From positions 186,001-250,000 of the forward strand of contig NZ_JPVR01000080.1 in NCBI RefSeq assembly GCF_000772935.1: a stretch of 64,000 nucleotides of DNA, in the 5' to 3' direction. The position numbers and the translations under genes are program-made. The notes under the pieces are model-generated. The model had not been told where the DNA came from, ran no database searches, and worked only from the letters and a program-made list of their open reading frames with translations. This document shows positions 62,579 through 64,000 of this stretch, one piece after another. This stretch comes from Lysinibacillus boronitolerans JCM 21713 = 10a = NBRC 103108 (GTDB lineage Bacteria; Bacillota; Bacilli; Bacillales_A; Planococcaceae). Every line of letters begins with the position of its first letter. The stretch's first letter is position 1.

Positions 62579-63961
62579 TCATTCCATGCTCATAACAGGA
62601 ATAGTAACTGTCACTTTCCCTCCTCCCGTTATCGAATCATTAGCGAGTGTCAATACCCCATCATGCTTTTTAATAATTGACTCTGCAATATAAAGGCCCA
62701 TACCATGATGATTTGTTGTGTTTCTACTTTGGTCTCCACGATAAAATTGTTTGGTAGCCTCTATTAAATCTTTTGATGAAAAACCAGTACCACTATCTTT
62801 CACAGTAAAATGAATAACATCTTCCTTTCCTTGAACAAATAAAGTAACTTTGCCGTTATTTGGTGTGTGCTCAACTGCATTGACAATCACATTTAATAGA
62901 GCCCGATAAAAAAGCTCTTCCTCTATCATAATGGAAGTAGGTAGCCTGACCTTTTCTACACTAACTTCAAGATTTTTTTCTAAAGCAAGAGCTTTCATTT
63001 GTTGTTCGACCTGTTGAATAAAAGAATGCATGGCTACATTTGATTTTGATGTGACAATACCTTGCTCCATATTCGAAAGATCCATTAATTGCTTTGTGAA
63101 CTTTTCAATTTCAACCGTATTTTTTAATATATATTGGTTATATTCTTTTTGCATTTCGTCTAGTGCAGTGTCCGATAAAAGCTCGGCATTTCCCTTAATA
63201 ATTGTCAATGGTGTTTTCAGGTCATGTGCCAGTGCTGATATTTGTTCTCTGCGCAATCTTTCTGCCCGCCATTGCTGTGTCAAAGAAGTATTTAATGCTT
63301 CCTTCATTTGTTCGAAGGAAAGAGCAATATCATCAATTTCTTGAATTCCAGATGGTTGTAAATGAAATGCCAAATTCTGATGTTGTATTTTTTCAATAGC
63401 TTCTTGCAAGCCCATCATTTTTTGTTTTAGTCTTCTGCCAAAATGAACAGCAAGTACCGCTGCTTGTACAACAACTCCAATAATAAAAACTAATAAAACC
63501 GTTAATTGCGGGTTAGGTAAATAATTTCTTATGATCGCAGATCGATACTCAGGGACTAAACTATAGCGTAAAATACATACTTCCTGTTCGCGCTCAATAA
63601 ATGCATAAAATCGAGAACTTCCTTGCTTCTCTCCCTTTTGTTTTAAATGCCATGCATAGGAAGCCTCTTCTTTTGTTAAATTGCCTGAAATAAATTCTCC
63701 CTGCATAGAAACCACTGCATAATCTACAAGATCAGGGATCATCTCGTCCGTTACCGAGCTGCTTGTCGCAATTCGGTCTTTTGCTAAAGTGATTTGTGTC
63801 TCTGCATAATTTGCAGGTAAAATAATATTAGCTGAAAAGGCAAACATAAATAGACCTATTAATAGAGCTACTAAAAGAATGATGCCAATGCAAAGAAAAA
63901 ATAAATATCTCAGGAAAAATGTATGCAGATGTGTTCCTTTCCTCGGTTTTATGGTTTCCAC
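62579..63961 (-). CDS. Two-component sensor histidine kinase
   Basis: A 460-residue membrane kinase. Helices at about 12-40 and 155-175 flank an extracytoplasmic domain of about 115 residues. A HAMP-like linker follows (MMGLQEAIEKIQHQNLAFHL). The H-box is SALAHDLKTPLT. The ATPase has NVIVNAVEHTPNN (N-box), DSGTGF (G1) and HHGMGLYIAESII (G2). It phosphorylates the response regulator whose 3' end overlaps by 13 nt. The signal is unknown. The start is GTG 63961 with GGGGG about 11 nt upstream. Confidence 0.92.
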   Translation of the reverse strand: METIKPRKGTHLHTFFLRYLFFLCIGIILLVALLIGLFMFAFSANIILPANYAETQITLAKDRIATSSSVTDEMIPDLVDYAVVSMQGEFISGNLTKEEASYAWHLKQKGEKQGSSRFYAFIEREQEVCILRYSLVPEYRSAIIRNYLPNPQLTVLLVFIIGVVVQAAVLAVHFGRRLKQKMMGLQEAIEKIQHQNLAFHLQPSGIQEIDDIALSFEQMKEALNTSLTQQWRAERLRREQISALAHDLKTPLTIIKGNAELLSDTALDEMQKEYNQYILKNTVEIEKFTKQLMDLSNMEQGIVTSKSNVAMHSFIQQVEQQMKALALEKNLEVSVEKVRLPTSIMIEEELFYRALLNVIVNAVEHTPNNGKVTLFVQGKEDVIHFTVKDSGTGFSSKDLIEATKQFYRGDQSRNTTNHHGMGLYIAESIIKKHDGVLTLANDSITGGGKVTVTIPVMSME

Positions 63962-64000
63962 TTATAGCCAATCCCCCAAACCGTATCAATAAGTTCTATA
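63949..64000 (-). CDS. OmpR-family response regulator, C-terminal fragment
   Basis: The last 16 residues (IELIDTVWGIGYKWKP) contain TVWGIGYKW, the end of the OmpR/PhoB winged-helix domain (consensus TVRGxGYxF). The stop overlaps the kinase start, so the two form a pair. The rest of the gene lies beyond the window. Confidence 0.88.
   Translation of the reverse strand, partial: IELIDTVWGIGYKWKP

Overview
The window is a low-GC Firmicute chromosome segment. Spore-coat genes (cotE, cotD), the mutS-mutL-glp-miaA-hfq block, glnR-glnA and the lexA-yneA-yneB-ynzC-tkt block place it in Bacillales. Gene content and protein style, including an ATP-grasp ligase that would suit a Lys-D-Asp cell-wall bridge, suggest Lysinibacillus or a close relative. 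This assignment is inference; no rRNA gene is present.

Layout. 1-2554: end of a HAD hydrolase, transketolase and ynzC. 2742-5093: a plus-strand cassette (acetyltransferase, a DJ-1 gene broken by a stop codon, an Xre regulator with a CTG start, peptide deformylase) and a structured repeat; it splits the usual lexA-yneA-yneB-ynzC-tkt order. 5122-6882: the SOS unit yneB-yneA/lexA with clustered LexA boxes. 6989-19668: a complete type IV pilus locus. A minus-strand operon encodes a VanW/G5-like protein, PilB, PilT, PilC, a pilin, PilM, PilN, PilO and the prepilin peptidase. A divergent plus-strand operon encodes two minor prepilins and a large PilX-like protein with a repetitive, solenoid-like C-terminus. 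A 24-bp perfect inverted repeat lies between the two operons. 19831-27987: membrane proteins, a lone phage-type holin, a TetR/DsbA-like/YdhR group, a Fur-controlled FhuF-like reductase, and a CotD-like coat protein behind a sigma-K-type promoter. 28086-31261: glnA-glnR with a textbook GlnR operator, and ynbB. 31602-33679: a TRIC-family channel, then cobT behind a cobalamin riboswitch and terminator.

33741-40394 is the most interesting part: an AT-rich RiPP locus. It holds a 52-residue, six-cysteine precursor (39757-39915), a radical SAM/SPASM maturase, three ABC-2 transporter genes, an ABC exporter and a divergent stand-alone LuxR/GerE-type regulator. Five of the six precursor cysteines are each followed four residues later by Asp (C-X3-D), the spacing used in freyrasin-type ranthipeptides. 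The locus therefore probably makes an Asp-crosslinked thioether peptide.

40595-53662 is conserved core: rhodanese, hfq, miaA, a hydrolase, glpD, glpK (with Ile in place of the HPr-phosphorylated His230), mutL, mutS, cotE (CTG start, polyserine tail), ricA and miaB. glpP and glpF, which sit between mutL and glpK in Staphylococcus, are absent. 53867-61651: an ATP-grasp ligase (candidate D-aspartate ligase), then an operon for a binding-protein-dependent ABC importer, an alkaline-phosphatase-superfamily phosphodiesterase, a DeoR regulator and a PHP phosphoesterase, probably for an organophosphate. 61887-64000: a small unknown protein, a sensor kinase and the end of its response regulator.
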